DNA from: Brassica napus
Lineage: Eukaryota; Streptophyta; Magnoliopsida; Brassicales; Brassicaceae
Length of the DNA stretch: 64,000 nucleotides
Reading direction: 5' to 3'
Assembly: GCF_020379485.1 (NCBI RefSeq)
Contig: NW_026014667.1
Span: forward strand, 120,001-184,000
Shown here in pieces: positions 44,931-54,960 of the stretch (position 1 is its first letter; each line of letters opens with the position of its first letter). Under the pieces are notes generated by a model. The model saw only the letters and a list, made by a program, of their open reading frames with translations, made no database searches and was not told the origin of the DNA. The position numbers and the translations under genes are program-made.

Positions 44931-47900
44931 GGACGTCTGTGGATGTCCACCAGCACACACAGGACGTCCGTGGCTGTCCGTGTGTGTCCGTCTGTGTCCG
45001 TCAGCACACACAGGACGTCTGTGGCTGTCTGTGTGTGTCCGTCAGTGTCCGTCAGCATACATAGGACGTCCGTGGCTGTCCCTCAGTACACATATCAGCA
45101 CGTTGGTCCTTGGACTCAGCACGCTGGCCCTTCCCGTGGACTGTTTGGGTGATTTTATCCCACGTGGGCTGTCTGTTCAGTACACATAGGACGTCTGTGG
45201 GTGTCCGCCAGCACACACAGGACGTCCGTGGCTGTTTGTGGCTGTCCGTCAGCACACACATGACGTCCGTGGGTGTCCGTCAGCACACACAGGACGTCTG
45301 TGGGTGTTCGTCAGCACACACAGGACGTCTATGGCTGTCCGTGTGTGTCCGTCAGCACACACAGGACGTTCGTGGCTGTACGTGTATGTTCGTGTGTGTC
45401 CGTGTGTGTCCGTCAGCACACACATGACATCCGTGGCTGTCCATTAGTACACATATCAGCACGTTGGTCCTTGGACTCCGCACGCTGACCCTTCTTGTGG
45501 ACTGTTCGGGTGATTTTGGCCCTCGTGGGCTGTCTGTTCAGTACACACAGGACGTCCGTGGGTGTCCACCAGCACACACAGGACGTCCGTGGCTGCCGTG
45601 TGTGTCCGTCAGCACACACAGGACGTCCGTGACTGTCCCTCAGTACACATATCAGCACGCTGGCCCTTCTGGTGGAATGTTTGGGTGATTTTGTCCCAAG
45701 TGGGCTGTCTGTTCAGTACACACAGGACGTCCATGGGGGTCCGCCAGCACACACAGGATGTCTGGGGTTGTGTGTGGCTGTCCGCCAGCACACACAGGAC
45801 GTCTGGGGCTGTTTGTGGCTGTCTGTCAGCACACCCAGGACGTTCGTGGGTGTCGGTCAGCACACACAGGACGTTCGTGTGTGTCCGTAAGCATACACAG
45901 GACGTCCGTGGCTGTACGTGTGTGTCCGTCAGCACACACAAGACGTCTGTGGCTGTCCATCAGTACACATATCAGCACGTTGGTCCTTGGACTCTGCACG
46001 CTGGCCCTTCCCGTGGACTGTTTGGGTGATTTTGGCCCACGTGGGCTATCTGTTCAGTACACACAGGACGTCCGTGGGTGTCCGCCAGCACACACAGGAC
46101 GTCACACACAGGACGTCTGTGGCGGTCCGTGTGTGTCCGTGTGTGTCCGTCAGCACACACAGGACGTACGTGGCTGTCCATCAGTATACATATCAGCAAG
46201 CTGGTCCTTGGACTCAGCACGCTGGCCGTTCCCATGGACTGTTTGGGTGATTTTGGCCCACGTGGGCTGTCTGTTCAGTACACACAGGACGTCTGTGGGT
46301 GTCCGTCAGCACGCACAGGACATCCGTGTGTGTCCGTCAGCACAAACAGGACGTTCGTGGCTGTGCGTGTGTGTCCGTGTGTGTTTGTCAGCACACACAT
46401 GACGTCTGTGGCTGTCCATCAGTACACATATCAGCACGTTAGTCCTTTGACTCCGCACGCTGACCCTTCCTGTGGACTGTTCGGGTAATTTTGGCCCTCG
46501 TGGGCTGTCTGTTCAGTACACACAGGACGTCCGTGGGTGTCCGCCAGCACACACAGGACGTCCGTGGCTGTCCGTGTGTGTCCGTCTGTGTCCGTCAGCA
46601 CACACAGGACGTCCGTGGCTGTCCCTCAGTACACATATCAGCAGGTTGGTCCTTGGACTCAGCATGCTGGCCCTTCCCGTGGACTGTTTGGGTGATTTTA
46701 TCCCAAGTGGGCTGTCTGTTCAGTACACACAGGACATCCATGGGTGTCCGCCAGCACACACAGGACGTCCGGGGCTGTTTGTGGCTGTCTGTCAGCACAC
46801 ACAGGACATCCGTGTGTGTCCGTGTGTGTCTGTCAGCACACACAGGACGTTCGTGGGTGTCGGTCAGCACACACAGGACGTTTGTGTGTGTCCGTAAGCA
46901 TACACAGGACGTCTGTGGCTGTACGTGTGTGTCTGTCAGCACAGACAGGACGTCTGTGGCTGTCCATCAGTACACATATCAGCACGTTGGTCCTTGAACT
47001 CTGCACGCTGGCCCTTCCCGTGGACTGTTTGGGTGATTTTGGCCCACGTGGGCTATCTGTTCAGTACACACAGGACGTCCGTGGGTGTCCGCCAGCACAC
47101 ACAGGACGTCCGTGGCGGTCCGTGTGTGTCCGTCAGCACACACAGGACGTCTGTGGCTGTCCATCAGTATACATATCAGCACGCTGGTCCTTGGACTCAG
47201 CACGCTGGCCCTTCCCGTGGACGGTTTGGGTGATTTTGGCCCACGTGGGCTGTCTGTTCAGTACACACAGAACGTTTGTGGGTGTCCGTCAGCACACACA
47301 GGACGTCCGTGTGTGTCCATCAGCACACACAGGAGATTCGTGGCTGTGCGTGTGTGTCCGTGTGTGTCTGTCAGCACACACATGACGTTGTGGCTGTCCA
47401 TCAGTACACATATCAGCACGTTGGTCCTTTGACTCCGCACGCTGACCCTTCCTGTGGACTGTTCGGGTAATTTTGGCCCTCGTGGGCTGTCTGTTCAGTA
47501 CACACAGGATGTCTGTGGGTGTCCGCCAACACACACAGGACATCGTGGCTGTCCGTGTGTGTGCATCTGTGTCCGTCCGCACACACAGGACGTCCGTGGC
47601 TGTCCCTCAGTACACATATCAGCACGTTGGTCCTTGGACTCAGCACGCTGGCCCTTCCCGTGGACTGTTTGGGTGATTTTATTCCACGTGGGCTGTCTGT
47701 TCAGTACACACAGGACGTCCGTGGGTGTCCGCCAGCACACACAGGACGTCCGTGGCTGTTTGTGGCTGTCCGTCAGCACACACTGGTCGTCCGTGTGTGT
47801 CTGTGTGTGTCTGTCAGCACACACAGGACGTCCGTGGGTGTCCGTCAGCACACACAAAACGTCCGTGTGTGTCCGTCAGCATACACAAGACGTCTGTGGC

Positions 47901-48477
47901 TGTCCGTGTGTGTCCGTCTGCACACACATGACGTTTGTGGCTGTCCATCAGTACACGTATCAACACGTTGGTCCTTGGACTCTGCACGCTGGCCCTTCCC
48001 GTGGACTGTTTGGGTGATTTTGGCCCACGTGGGCTATCTGTTCAGTACACACAGGATGTCCGTGGGTGTCCGCCAGCACACACAGGACGTCCGTGGCTGT
48101 CCTTGTGTGTCTGTGTGTGTCCGTCAGCACACACAGGACGTCCGTGGCTGTCCATCAGTACACATATCAGCACGTTGGTCGTTGGACTCAGCACGCTTAC
48201 CCTTCTCGTGGACTGTTCGGGTGATTTAGGCCCACGTGGGCTGTCTGTTCAGTACACACAGGACGTCCGTGGGTGTCCGTCAGCACACACAGGACGTCTG
48301 TGTGTGTCTGTCAGCACACATAGGACGTTCGTGGCTGTGCGTGTGTGTCCGTGTGTGTCCGTCAGTACACACATGACGTCCGTGGCTGTCCATAAGTACA
48401 CATATCAGCACGTTGGTCCTTTGACTCCGCACGCTGACCCTTCCTGTGGACTGTTCGGGTGATTTTGGCCCTCGTGG
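44931..48477 (+). repeat. Satellite array 3
   Basis: Continuation of array 2 after the B2 insertion. TTTGACTCCGCACGC recurs at about 46445, 47428 and 48418 and GTCGGTCAGC at 45852 and 46859, giving higher-order spacing of ~0.98-1.0 kb. Across the B2 site the spacing is ~1.8 kb once B2 is removed. Ends at GGCCCTCGTGG, where the CRM LTR starts. Confidence 0.95.
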
Positions 48478-48749
48478 TGAGATAACCAAAATAAGGATCA
48501 CTCTTTCGGTAAGGTTGATATGAACCCAGATGCGAGAGGATTGAGAACTGATGGATCGAGAGGTGACACTATGGGTTGCGGAATAGCCCAAAGATACTAC
48601 CAGAGATTCGAAGGTTGCCGGATGTGACGCACCGGTCCAACACAACGAAGTGGTTCGCTTGGAGATGAGCTCACCAAGAGAAGTATGAATGTTCTAAGCA
48701 AAGAACAATGAGAGAAGACTCAAAAGAAGCAAAGGAAAATCGATGTGAT

Positions 48750-48755
48750 TTTATT
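48750..48755 (-). terminator. CRM LTR polyadenylation signal
   Basis: Minus-strand AATAAA about 20 bp downstream of the TATA-like box, a normal place for the U3/R boundary signal of an LTR. Confidence 0.5.
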
Positions 48756-48773
48756 AAGGGGGATCATCACATA

Positions 48774-48782
48774 CTTATAAGG
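48774..48782 (-). promoter_or_regulatory. CRM LTR TATA-like box
   Basis: Minus-strand CCTTATAAG in the middle of the LTR. It is the only TATA-like word in the expected position. Confidence 0.5.
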
Positions 48783-49111
48783 TTTGTGAGTCAAAGAAAC
48801 ATAAAGACATTTGTGGGAAAAGACAACATAGAAGATAGAAATGAATGAAAACAAGACATAGAAACTAGAAATAAAGACTTTGACTAAAGACTGGTCAAGG
48901 TGCGGATTCTTGTGTTGACTGGTCCAGATTCACAAAGATCTCCAAGTTCATTCTGTGGTGATCAGGTCATCCGCGGTAAGGAGCAGGACGGATGTAAGGC
49001 TGACCGCATGATTGATCGTCGATGATCCATGAACGGATGAAGAGATAGCTCGACCCAAATCTCCAGAGAGCTTAAGTATCCTTCCTCTGGAGTAGTTGGA
49101 AGCATCGATCA

Positions 49112-49525
49112 TCATGAAATCATCAAAGTGGTTGGAAAGGTCGTGATCAGCCTGATCCGGGCGTGCGGTACGTCCCAAACGGGCAAGGAAAGATAGGCTA
49201 AGTCCGGAATCTGATTCTTCTCGAGGATCATGGGTTCTGGCTTGACTGTTGGCTCTAGAATGGCAAATGGGTCGGGGAAGAACGCCTGTGGTTTGGCTCG
49301 GTCATCAGGTCGTGGATCCATCCTTAGGTCACGTCCGGGTGCACGCGGGTCGATCCGGTACACGGCTCTGTCCGTTGATCTGGTACGGCTGAATGGCTGA
49401 ACCTCAGTTGGACTGATCTGATCGTCCTGGTCACCATGCTGAGTCTGCTCCACGTCCTGGTCCAGGTCCTGGGTTCTATCATTCCCTCCCTCTTCAAAAG
49501 GATTTGACCACAAATCCGGATCATC
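49112..49525 (-). pseudogene. CRM integrase C-terminal extension encoded across the PPT and into the LTR
   Basis: The frame [17 protein letters not shown] continues from IN after a one-base shift near 49525. The codons for EEGGN are themselves the polypurine tract and LTR start. The remaining ~120 codons (SRTRSTDRAVYRIDP..., ILEPTVKPEPMILEK...) lie wholly in the LTR. In CRM elements this C-terminal region carries the motif thought to guide insertion to centromeres. The frame stops at 49112. Confidence 0.7.
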
Positions 49526-50522
49526 TGCGCAAATCAGAAACATTAAAACTTGAAGAGATATCATACTTACCCTGAAGATCAAGCTGGTAAGCATTGTCAT
49601 GGAGTTTCCTGAGAATCTGGAATGGACCATCGACCCGGGTCATGAGTTTGGACTTCCTTTGTTCCGGGAATCGTTCCTTCCTCATGTGGACCCAAACAAG
49701 ATCACCTTCCTGGAAGATCACTTCTTTCCTTTTCTTGTCTGCAAGTCGTTTGTAGCCCTCGGTCTTGGCTTCAATGTTCGCACGGACCTGTTCATGCAGC
49801 TTCTTGATCGTGTCCACCTTCCTCTTGCCATCTGTATTAACTCGTTCACTCAAAGGCAAAGGTAAAAGATCAAGTGGAGACAAGGGATTAAATCCATAAA
49901 CAACCTCAAAAGGAGAAAACTTAGTAGCTGAATGCAAAGATCTAAGCAAAGCAGACAAGGTTCGGTTAACTACTTCAGTTTGCCCATCTGTTTGCGGATG
50001 ATAAGTTGTAGAGAACATTAATCTAGTACCTAGCTTAGACCACAAGGTCTTCCAAAAATAGCTAAGGAACTTAGCATCACGATAAGAGACAATGGTCTTA
50101 GGCAATCCATGCAATCTAACAACTTCCTTAAAGAATAAATCTGCAACTTGCACAGCATCATCAGTTTTGTGACAAGGAATGAAATGAGCCATTTTCGAGA
50201 ACCTATCAACAACGACAAAGATAGAATCTCGTCCAGCTTTAGACCTAGGCAATCCAAGCACAAAATCCATAGAAATGTCTACCCAAGGATGAGAGGGAAT
50301 GGGTAGAGCTGAGTACAAACCGCGGTGTGATGCTTTAGGCTTAGACTTCTTGCACACCACACATCGGCTACAGATCCTCTTAACATCTTTCATCAGGCTC
50401 GTCCAGTAGAAATGGCCATGAACCGCCTTGTAAGTCTTCTTGACACCAAAGTGTCCCATAAGCCCACCTCCATGAGCTTCCCTGAGAAACAACTCCCTCA
50501 AAGAACATTGGGGCACACACAA
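49521..50522 (-). pseudogene. CRM integrase
   Basis: 333 open codons. The zinc-binding HH...CC region includes [18 protein letters not shown] and CSRCVVC. The core has the first catalytic Asp in [10 protein letters not shown] and the Glu-containing [13 protein letters not shown]. The second catalytic Asp is lost: VSYRDAKF where VSDRD is expected. The C-terminal domain includes [14 protein letters not shown] and [18 protein letters not shown], then SSSFNVSDL. Catalytically dead. It is preceded by a short gap with TAA near 50589, so it is not fused to RNase H. Confidence 0.9.
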
Positions 50523-50588
50523 ACGGTTATCAAAGAATAAGAAACCAGAATTTTGAAAGTATTTGCCATAAGCAACCTTTGAGCATTT

Positions 50589-50894
50589 TTAAAAAATCTC
50601 TTTAAAATCCTGATCAGAAGCATAAAGATCCTTGATAAATTCAAAGGCAAGCAATTTAGTTTCAAGGACTGAGAGAAGAGTATACCTTCGAGACAATGCA
50701 TCAGCCACAACATTCTCCTTACCTTGTTTGTACTTGATCACATAAGGGAATGTCTCAATGAACTCCATCCAACGAGCATGCCTCTTGTTGAGCTTCTGCT
50801 GACCCTTAAGGTGTCTTAGAGACTGATGATCAGTGTGGATGATGAACTCCTTAGGCCAAAGATAGTGCTGCCATGTTTGAAGGGCCCTCACCAA
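50589..50894 (-). pseudogene. CRM RNase H, 3' part
   Basis: [28 protein letters not shown], then [18 protein letters not shown], the RNase H end and connection region. It is separated from the RT frame by TAA (50904 end) and from IN by another TAA (50589), both point changes relative to the expected polyprotein. Confidence 0.88.
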
Positions 50895-50903
50895 GGCATA
50901 GAG

Positions 50904-51956
50904 TTATTGGTCGTATGTGTGGTAGTTGAGCAAGGCTCCTCCAAGCTTCTCACTGAAATAAGCCACTGGTTTTCCATCCTGCATCAACACAGCACCAATA
51001 CCAACACCAGAAGCATCACATTCGATTTCAAAAGCTTTAGAAAAATCTGGAAGTACAAGTAAAGGGGCGTGAGTCAACTTCCCTTTAAGGATTTCGAATG
51101 CTTCTTCCTGAGCTGGTCCCCATTTGAACCCCACGTTCTTCTTGATTACTTCAGTAAGAGGAGTGGCCAAGGTACTGAAGTTTTGAACAAATCGCCTATA
51201 GAAGCCGGCAAGGCCATGGAAGCTTCTTACTTCACCAATGGTGGTCGGAATGGGCCAGTCCCGGATTGCTTGGACCTTCTGTTCGTCCACTCTCAAGCCA
51301 TCTGCACCTACAACAAAACCTAGAAAGACCACATGATCTGTGCCAAAGGAACACTTTCCAAGGTTAGCAAACAAACGTTCCTTTCTAAGGACTTCAAGAA
51401 CAGATTTCAAATGCTGTTTGTGCTCATCAAGGCTTTTGCTGTAAATAAAAATGTCATCAAAGTAAACCACAACAAAATGACCAATAAAAGACCTCAAGAC
51501 ATGATTCATTAGGCGCATGAAAGTACTAGGTGCATTAGTGAGACCAAAGGGCATGACAAGCCACTCATACAAACCTAGTTTTGTTTTAAAGGCCGTTTTC
51601 CATTCATCACCTTCTTTCATCCTAATCTGATGATAGCCACTTCTCAAATCTATCTTGGAAAAGTACTTAGAACCATGGAGTTCATCAAGCATATCATCAA
51701 GACGAGGGATAGGATGTCGATACTTTACCGTGATGTTGTTTATGGCCCGGCAGTCCACACACATCCTCCAGGAGCCATCCTTCTTTGGTACAAGTAGAAC
51801 AGGCACGGCACAGGGACTGAGACTCTCTCTGATGTATCCCTTCTCAAGCAAGTCATTGATCTGTTTCTCCAGCTCCTTGGCCTCGACCGGATTGGTGCGG
51901 TACGCTGGTCGGTTCGGTAGAGAGGCACCCGGGATGAGATCGATCTGGAAACACAT
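50904..51956 (-). pseudogene. CRM reverse transcriptase and RNase H, 5' part
   Basis: 350 open codons. RT begins with [16 protein letters not shown] and has [20 protein letters not shown] (near residue 60), [16 protein letters not shown] and the catalytic [12 protein letters not shown] near residue 170. RNase H starts with [11 protein letters not shown] near 310. It ends at a TAA just after NYHTYDQ. Upstream, a deletion of about 45 nt near 51950 removes the usual segment before IDLIPG and shifts the frame relative to the protease. Confidence 0.9.
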
Positions 51957-52434
51957 CAGAATAATCCTGCAAGATACCTAAAAACTCACTCGGAATCTCC
52001 GATGCAAGGTCAGAAGAAGATGAGGCCAAGAGAGACTCTTCATAAATCAGTAAGAGAAATGGCTTTTGAGAGAAAAGAGACTTCCTTACCTGACTTTCTT
52101 TGATAAAGAAGTTGGAGTTTCTGGTACTGGTCTCAGGTTTATCAGCTTTAGAGTCTTGGTCTTGGTTCTTCTTAAGTTGGACCTGGTCTTGATGGACTTC
52201 CGAAGGCGACAAAGGCACCAAGGTGATCTTCTTTCTCTTATGATCAAATGAATGCCGGTTTGTGAAACCATCATGCACTGCCTTCTTGTCAAATTGCCAA
52301 GGCCGGCCCAAGAGAACATGGCAAGCATCCATGGGAACCACATTGCACACAACCTCATCCTCATATCGGCCAATGGAGAGTGGAACCATGAATTGCTCCT
52401 TCACATACTGTTCTCCGGCCTCATTGAGCACTGA
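51957..52434 (-). pseudogene. CRM protease, C-terminal half, and linker
   Basis: LNEAGEQYVKEQFMVPLSIG, then VVPMDACHVLLGRPWQFDKK and HSFDHKRKKITLVPLSP, the second half of the CRM protease and its linker. The frame is open across the junction at ~52434 into satellite-derived codons, so the fused frame 51853-52638 begins with satellite peptide repeats (STHRTSG type). The first half with the active site is at 53703-54131. Confidence 0.88.
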
Positions 52435-52710
52435 CGTACACACGGACACACACGGACAGCCACGGACGTCCTGCGTGTGCTGACGGACGTCCTGTGTGTA
52501 CTGAACAGACAGCCCACGTGGGCCAAAATCACCCGAACAGTCCACGGAGCGTGCTGATATGTGTACTGATGGACAGCCGGACGTCCTGTGTGTGCTGACG
52601 GACGGCCACGGACGTCCTGTGTGTGCTGACGGACACACACGGACGTTCGTGTGTACTGAACAGACAGCCCACGTGGGCCAAAATCACCCACGGACAGCCA
52701 AAATCACTCG
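52435..52710 (-). repeat. Inverted satellite fragment inside the CRM protease gene
   Basis: On the minus strand this is the satellite of arrays 1-3: GCCCACGTGGGC appears twice, CTGTTCAGTACACACAGGAC twice, and CAGCACACACAGGACGTCCG repeatedly. It comprises a core with ~48 bp missing (between CAGCACGCT and CCGTGGACTG) plus subunits. On its 53-kb side the satellite breaks up (a partial second CCAAAATCAC) and passes directly into the AT-rich spacer. Confidence 0.92.
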
Positions 52711-53045
52711 AGAAGCCAAAAATGCAAAAATTAATATTTTTGAAGAAAGTTTTCTGAAAGGAAACATCAAAAATATGTCAACAAAGAGTTTAGGATGTCA
52801 AGTGTTGATCAAAAGTTGCTGTAGACATCCGTTTAGACCACGAAACTCCGACCTTTGTAGCATGCAAAAGACATGGTTAGAAGCAAAAGAAATTTATGAA
52901 AATTTACCAGAAAATAGCTTTAACCATCCTTATGAAGCATGCAAAAAATCATATTCAAATTCGAAGTAGTTTGTTTTTTACATTAAAAATACTCCCCGGA
53001 ACACAACCAATGTCTACTAATGACAGACTGAAAAAAAGCGTTTTG
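52711..53045 (+). other. AT-rich block upstream of the Pol I-type promoter; probable rDNA spacer
   Basis: Starts AAAAATGCAAAAATTAATATT-like and has no coding potential. It lies between the satellite fragment and the TATATATAAGGGG promoter word, the position of the promoter-proximal intergenic spacer in plant rDNA. Identification rests on context. Confidence 0.5.
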
Positions 53046-53058
53046 TATATATAAGGGG
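53046..53058 (+). promoter_or_regulatory. Putative RNA polymerase I transcription start (45S rDNA promoter)
   Basis: TATATATAAGGGG matches the plant rDNA start consensus (TATATA, A or G, then GGG). Initiation would be at or near A53054, reading rightwards, antisense to the CRM frame. What follows looks like a 5' external transcribed spacer. Confidence 0.68.
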
Positions 53059-53702
53059 TAGGCACTCTCTTGAGCCTCCTACCCCCCAGTACCCGAACGG
53101 TTCGGGTACGTAGTGTTGGACTGTTCGGTCCAACACTATCCAGGAAATTTTCCGGCGAATTTTCCGGTGGACCGTTTTGCCCCTAACTTCAAATTTTCGC
53201 GCTTGCATGGTCTTGGCCTGGTTTCATCCGTCTTCCAGTTGCTTTTTTGATTACATCTCAAGAGTGGTTGGAAAGATTGATGTTAGCGGGGAAATGAACA
53301 TTCGGCGTATGAGTGGTGATTGGATAGCTAGTGTTTGTAGGCTCTGTGCTCGCGCACCCAACTACAGACCAACTATCCTCCTCAGTTTCTTCACTAGCAT
53401 AGTTTTATGCTTGTTGAACTGATCCGGGGCCTGTGTTGCGTACCTATCTGGAAGGAATTGTTAGGCTTTGCTTAAAATGTTGTTTGCGGCATCTCCTTCG
53501 GTGGGGAAGTTGTGAACACATAAGCCGGCACTTGTGATCCTTGCGTCTTTGCATAGTTTATGCATTGTTCGCAAAGGTGAATAGGCTGTTTGCTGAGATC
53601 TCGGTTGCGGAAATATTATGGCGGTGACCCGAAGAAATTCTGTCCCGCTAAGCACGTTTGTCTCTGGACAAAAGATGATGGTCAAGTCTGCGTCTGTTCC
53701 AA
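53055..53702 (+). other. Putative 45S rDNA 5' external transcribed spacer (ETS) fragment
   Basis: Begins GGGGTAGGCACTCTC after the Pol I-type start. It contains three hairpins in the first 85 nt, then ATGAGTGGTGATTGGATAGC (53309 onward), which matches a conserved plant 5' ETS motif as I remember it, and GCATCTCCTTCGGTGGGGAAG (near 53490). No protein is evident. It ends at ~53702 where the CRM protease resumes, so it is cut off before any 18S sequence. Confidence 0.62.
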
Positions 53703-54131
53703 CCTGAAAGGATGAGAAAGAGGCCGAGTAACAAGCCCAAGTTTCTTTACAAGGGTGTCACTAGCCACATTAGTGCAACTACCTCCATCAATGATTAAAG
53801 AACAAACTTTATCAGAAATGAGACATCTAGAGTGAAAGAGATTCTCCCTTTGTTCTTTGTCATTGGATTTTGGTTGGACACTCAAGGCACGCCTAATAAC
53901 CAGTAGTGAACCATGGCTCGGCTCATCAAGAACATCCTCATCATAGATCGGATCAGAACTCTCCACAAAGGTCGAGCAAAACTCATCGATCACTCCATCG
54001 ACCTCCTCATCAAAGATGGGATCAGTGGTGTCGTCCAAGACCCTCCTAGTAACAAGAAGGGGACCATGAACCGGGAAGTCAATACACTGGTCCGAGATCC
54101 TCCTTGTCTTCTTCAGATTCGACTTCTCCAT
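53703..54131 (-). pseudogene. CRM protease, N-terminal half with active site
   Basis: Acidic gag-PR linker with two related segments (HGPLLVTRRVL and HGSLLVIRRAL), then VCSLIIDGGSCTNVAS, the aspartic protease active site in its CRM form, and KKLGLVTRPLSHPFRL. At ~53703 the frame enters the foreign block. It is in a different frame from gag, so there is at least one frameshift near 54100. Confidence 0.88.
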
Positions 54132-54960
54132 TCTCCAAGAGCACCATCACCTTTTGGTTTGGACATCGGTTGGCATAGTGGCCAAGGCCATGACACCTAA
54201 AGCATTGGATGTCTCTGGTTCGTTTGGTAGCCTCTTCTTTCTTTTCTCTATCAACATGAGCAGGGATATTAGTCTTAAAAGCTGTATTTGTTGTGGAAGA
54301 AGACTTACCCTTGTCTTGATAGATTGGCTTGGAAGCAAAGGTCGGTTTAGAAGCAAAGGTCGGTTTAGTGAGACCCTTTCTCTTGACTTGTTGCTCGATC
54401 AGCACAGCCTTGTGTAGCATCTGCTCCATGCTGTCATAGTCTTCCAGCTCCATGCGGTCTTGTATGTCCCGGTTGAGCCCGGTAAGAAATCTGGCCATGG
54501 TGGCGTCTAAGGGCTCTTCTACATCAGCTTTGATCATCAAGGTCTCCATCTCCTGGTGATAGTCCTCAACTGAATTAGAACCTTGAAGCAAACGCCTGAG
54601 TTTATGGTGTAGATCTCGGTGGTAATGGTGGGGAACAAAGCGTCTCCGCATCAGCATGGAAAGCTCATCCCATGTATCAACTGGCGCCTCACCTGCTCTC
54701 CTCCTGCTAGTCACAACTCGATCATACCAGTTAATAGCATAGCCAGTAAACTCAGCAGCAGCATGTCTAACCTTTTTAATATCAGAAAAATTTTGACAAT
54801 CAAACACAAGTTTAATTTTTCTTTCCCATTCAAGAAAAGCATCCGGATCATTTTTGCCATCAAAACTTGGAATTTTCAATTTCAAACCACTCAAGCCATC
54901 ATTGGTTCTTTCATTTCTACCAAAAGGATTGACATCACCTCGGTTTTGATGCCTAGGAAC
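54079..54960 (-). pseudogene. CRM gag, N-terminus missing
   Basis: Starts (truncated) with MPRHQNRG-like sequence displaced at 54960 by the B3 LTR. Capsid motifs are IPSFDGKNDPDAFLEWE, FTGYAINWYDRV and FVPHHYHRDLHHKLRRL. Then come a 7-residue tandem duplication (KPTFASKPTFAS) and one zinc knuckle CFRCHGLGHYANRC. It ends in a short acidic stretch before stop 54079. Typical CRM gag size minus the first few dozen residues. Confidence 0.9.

Larger units (their letters stand above)
48478..49481 (-). repeat. CRM 3' LTR (1004 bp)
   Basis: The minus-strand LTR starts TGATAGAACCCAGG at 49481, directly after the PPT GAAGAGGGAGGGAA, and ends TTGGTTATCTCA at 48478. A TATA-like TTATAAG is at 48774-48782 and an AATAAA signal at 48750-48755. 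Its U3 end (49112-49481) is an open frame continuing the polyprotein. Confidence 0.85.
48478..54960 (-). mobile_element. CRM-type (centromeric) chromovirus, minus strand, 5' end cut off by B3
   Basis: Inserted in the satellite at 48477/48478. Read right to left it contains gag, PR (split by a foreign block), RT, RNase H, IN and a 3' LTR. Motifs recognised as CRM-lineage include [51 protein letters not shown] and [12 protein letters not shown]. The polyprotein also reads across the PPT into the LTR, a CRM feature. CRM elements insert preferentially in centromeric chromatin, which is the best clue to the chromosomal location. It is inactive: multiple stops and a lost catalytic Asp in IN. The 5' LTR and gag N-terminus are displaced by B3 and lie, if present, beyond the window. 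Confidence 0.9.

Noticed and set aside
49521..49580. Possible intron in the CRM integrase (GTAAGTATG ... TTTGCGCAG on the minus strand)
   Set aside because: The stretch codes in frame for [14 protein letters not shown], which is normal integrase sequence; a one-base frameshift explains the later break.
53177..53422. 81-codon frame in the foreign block as a host gene fragment
   Set aside because: It lies in the ETS-like stretch, has no recognisable domain, and the rDNA reading explains the region better.
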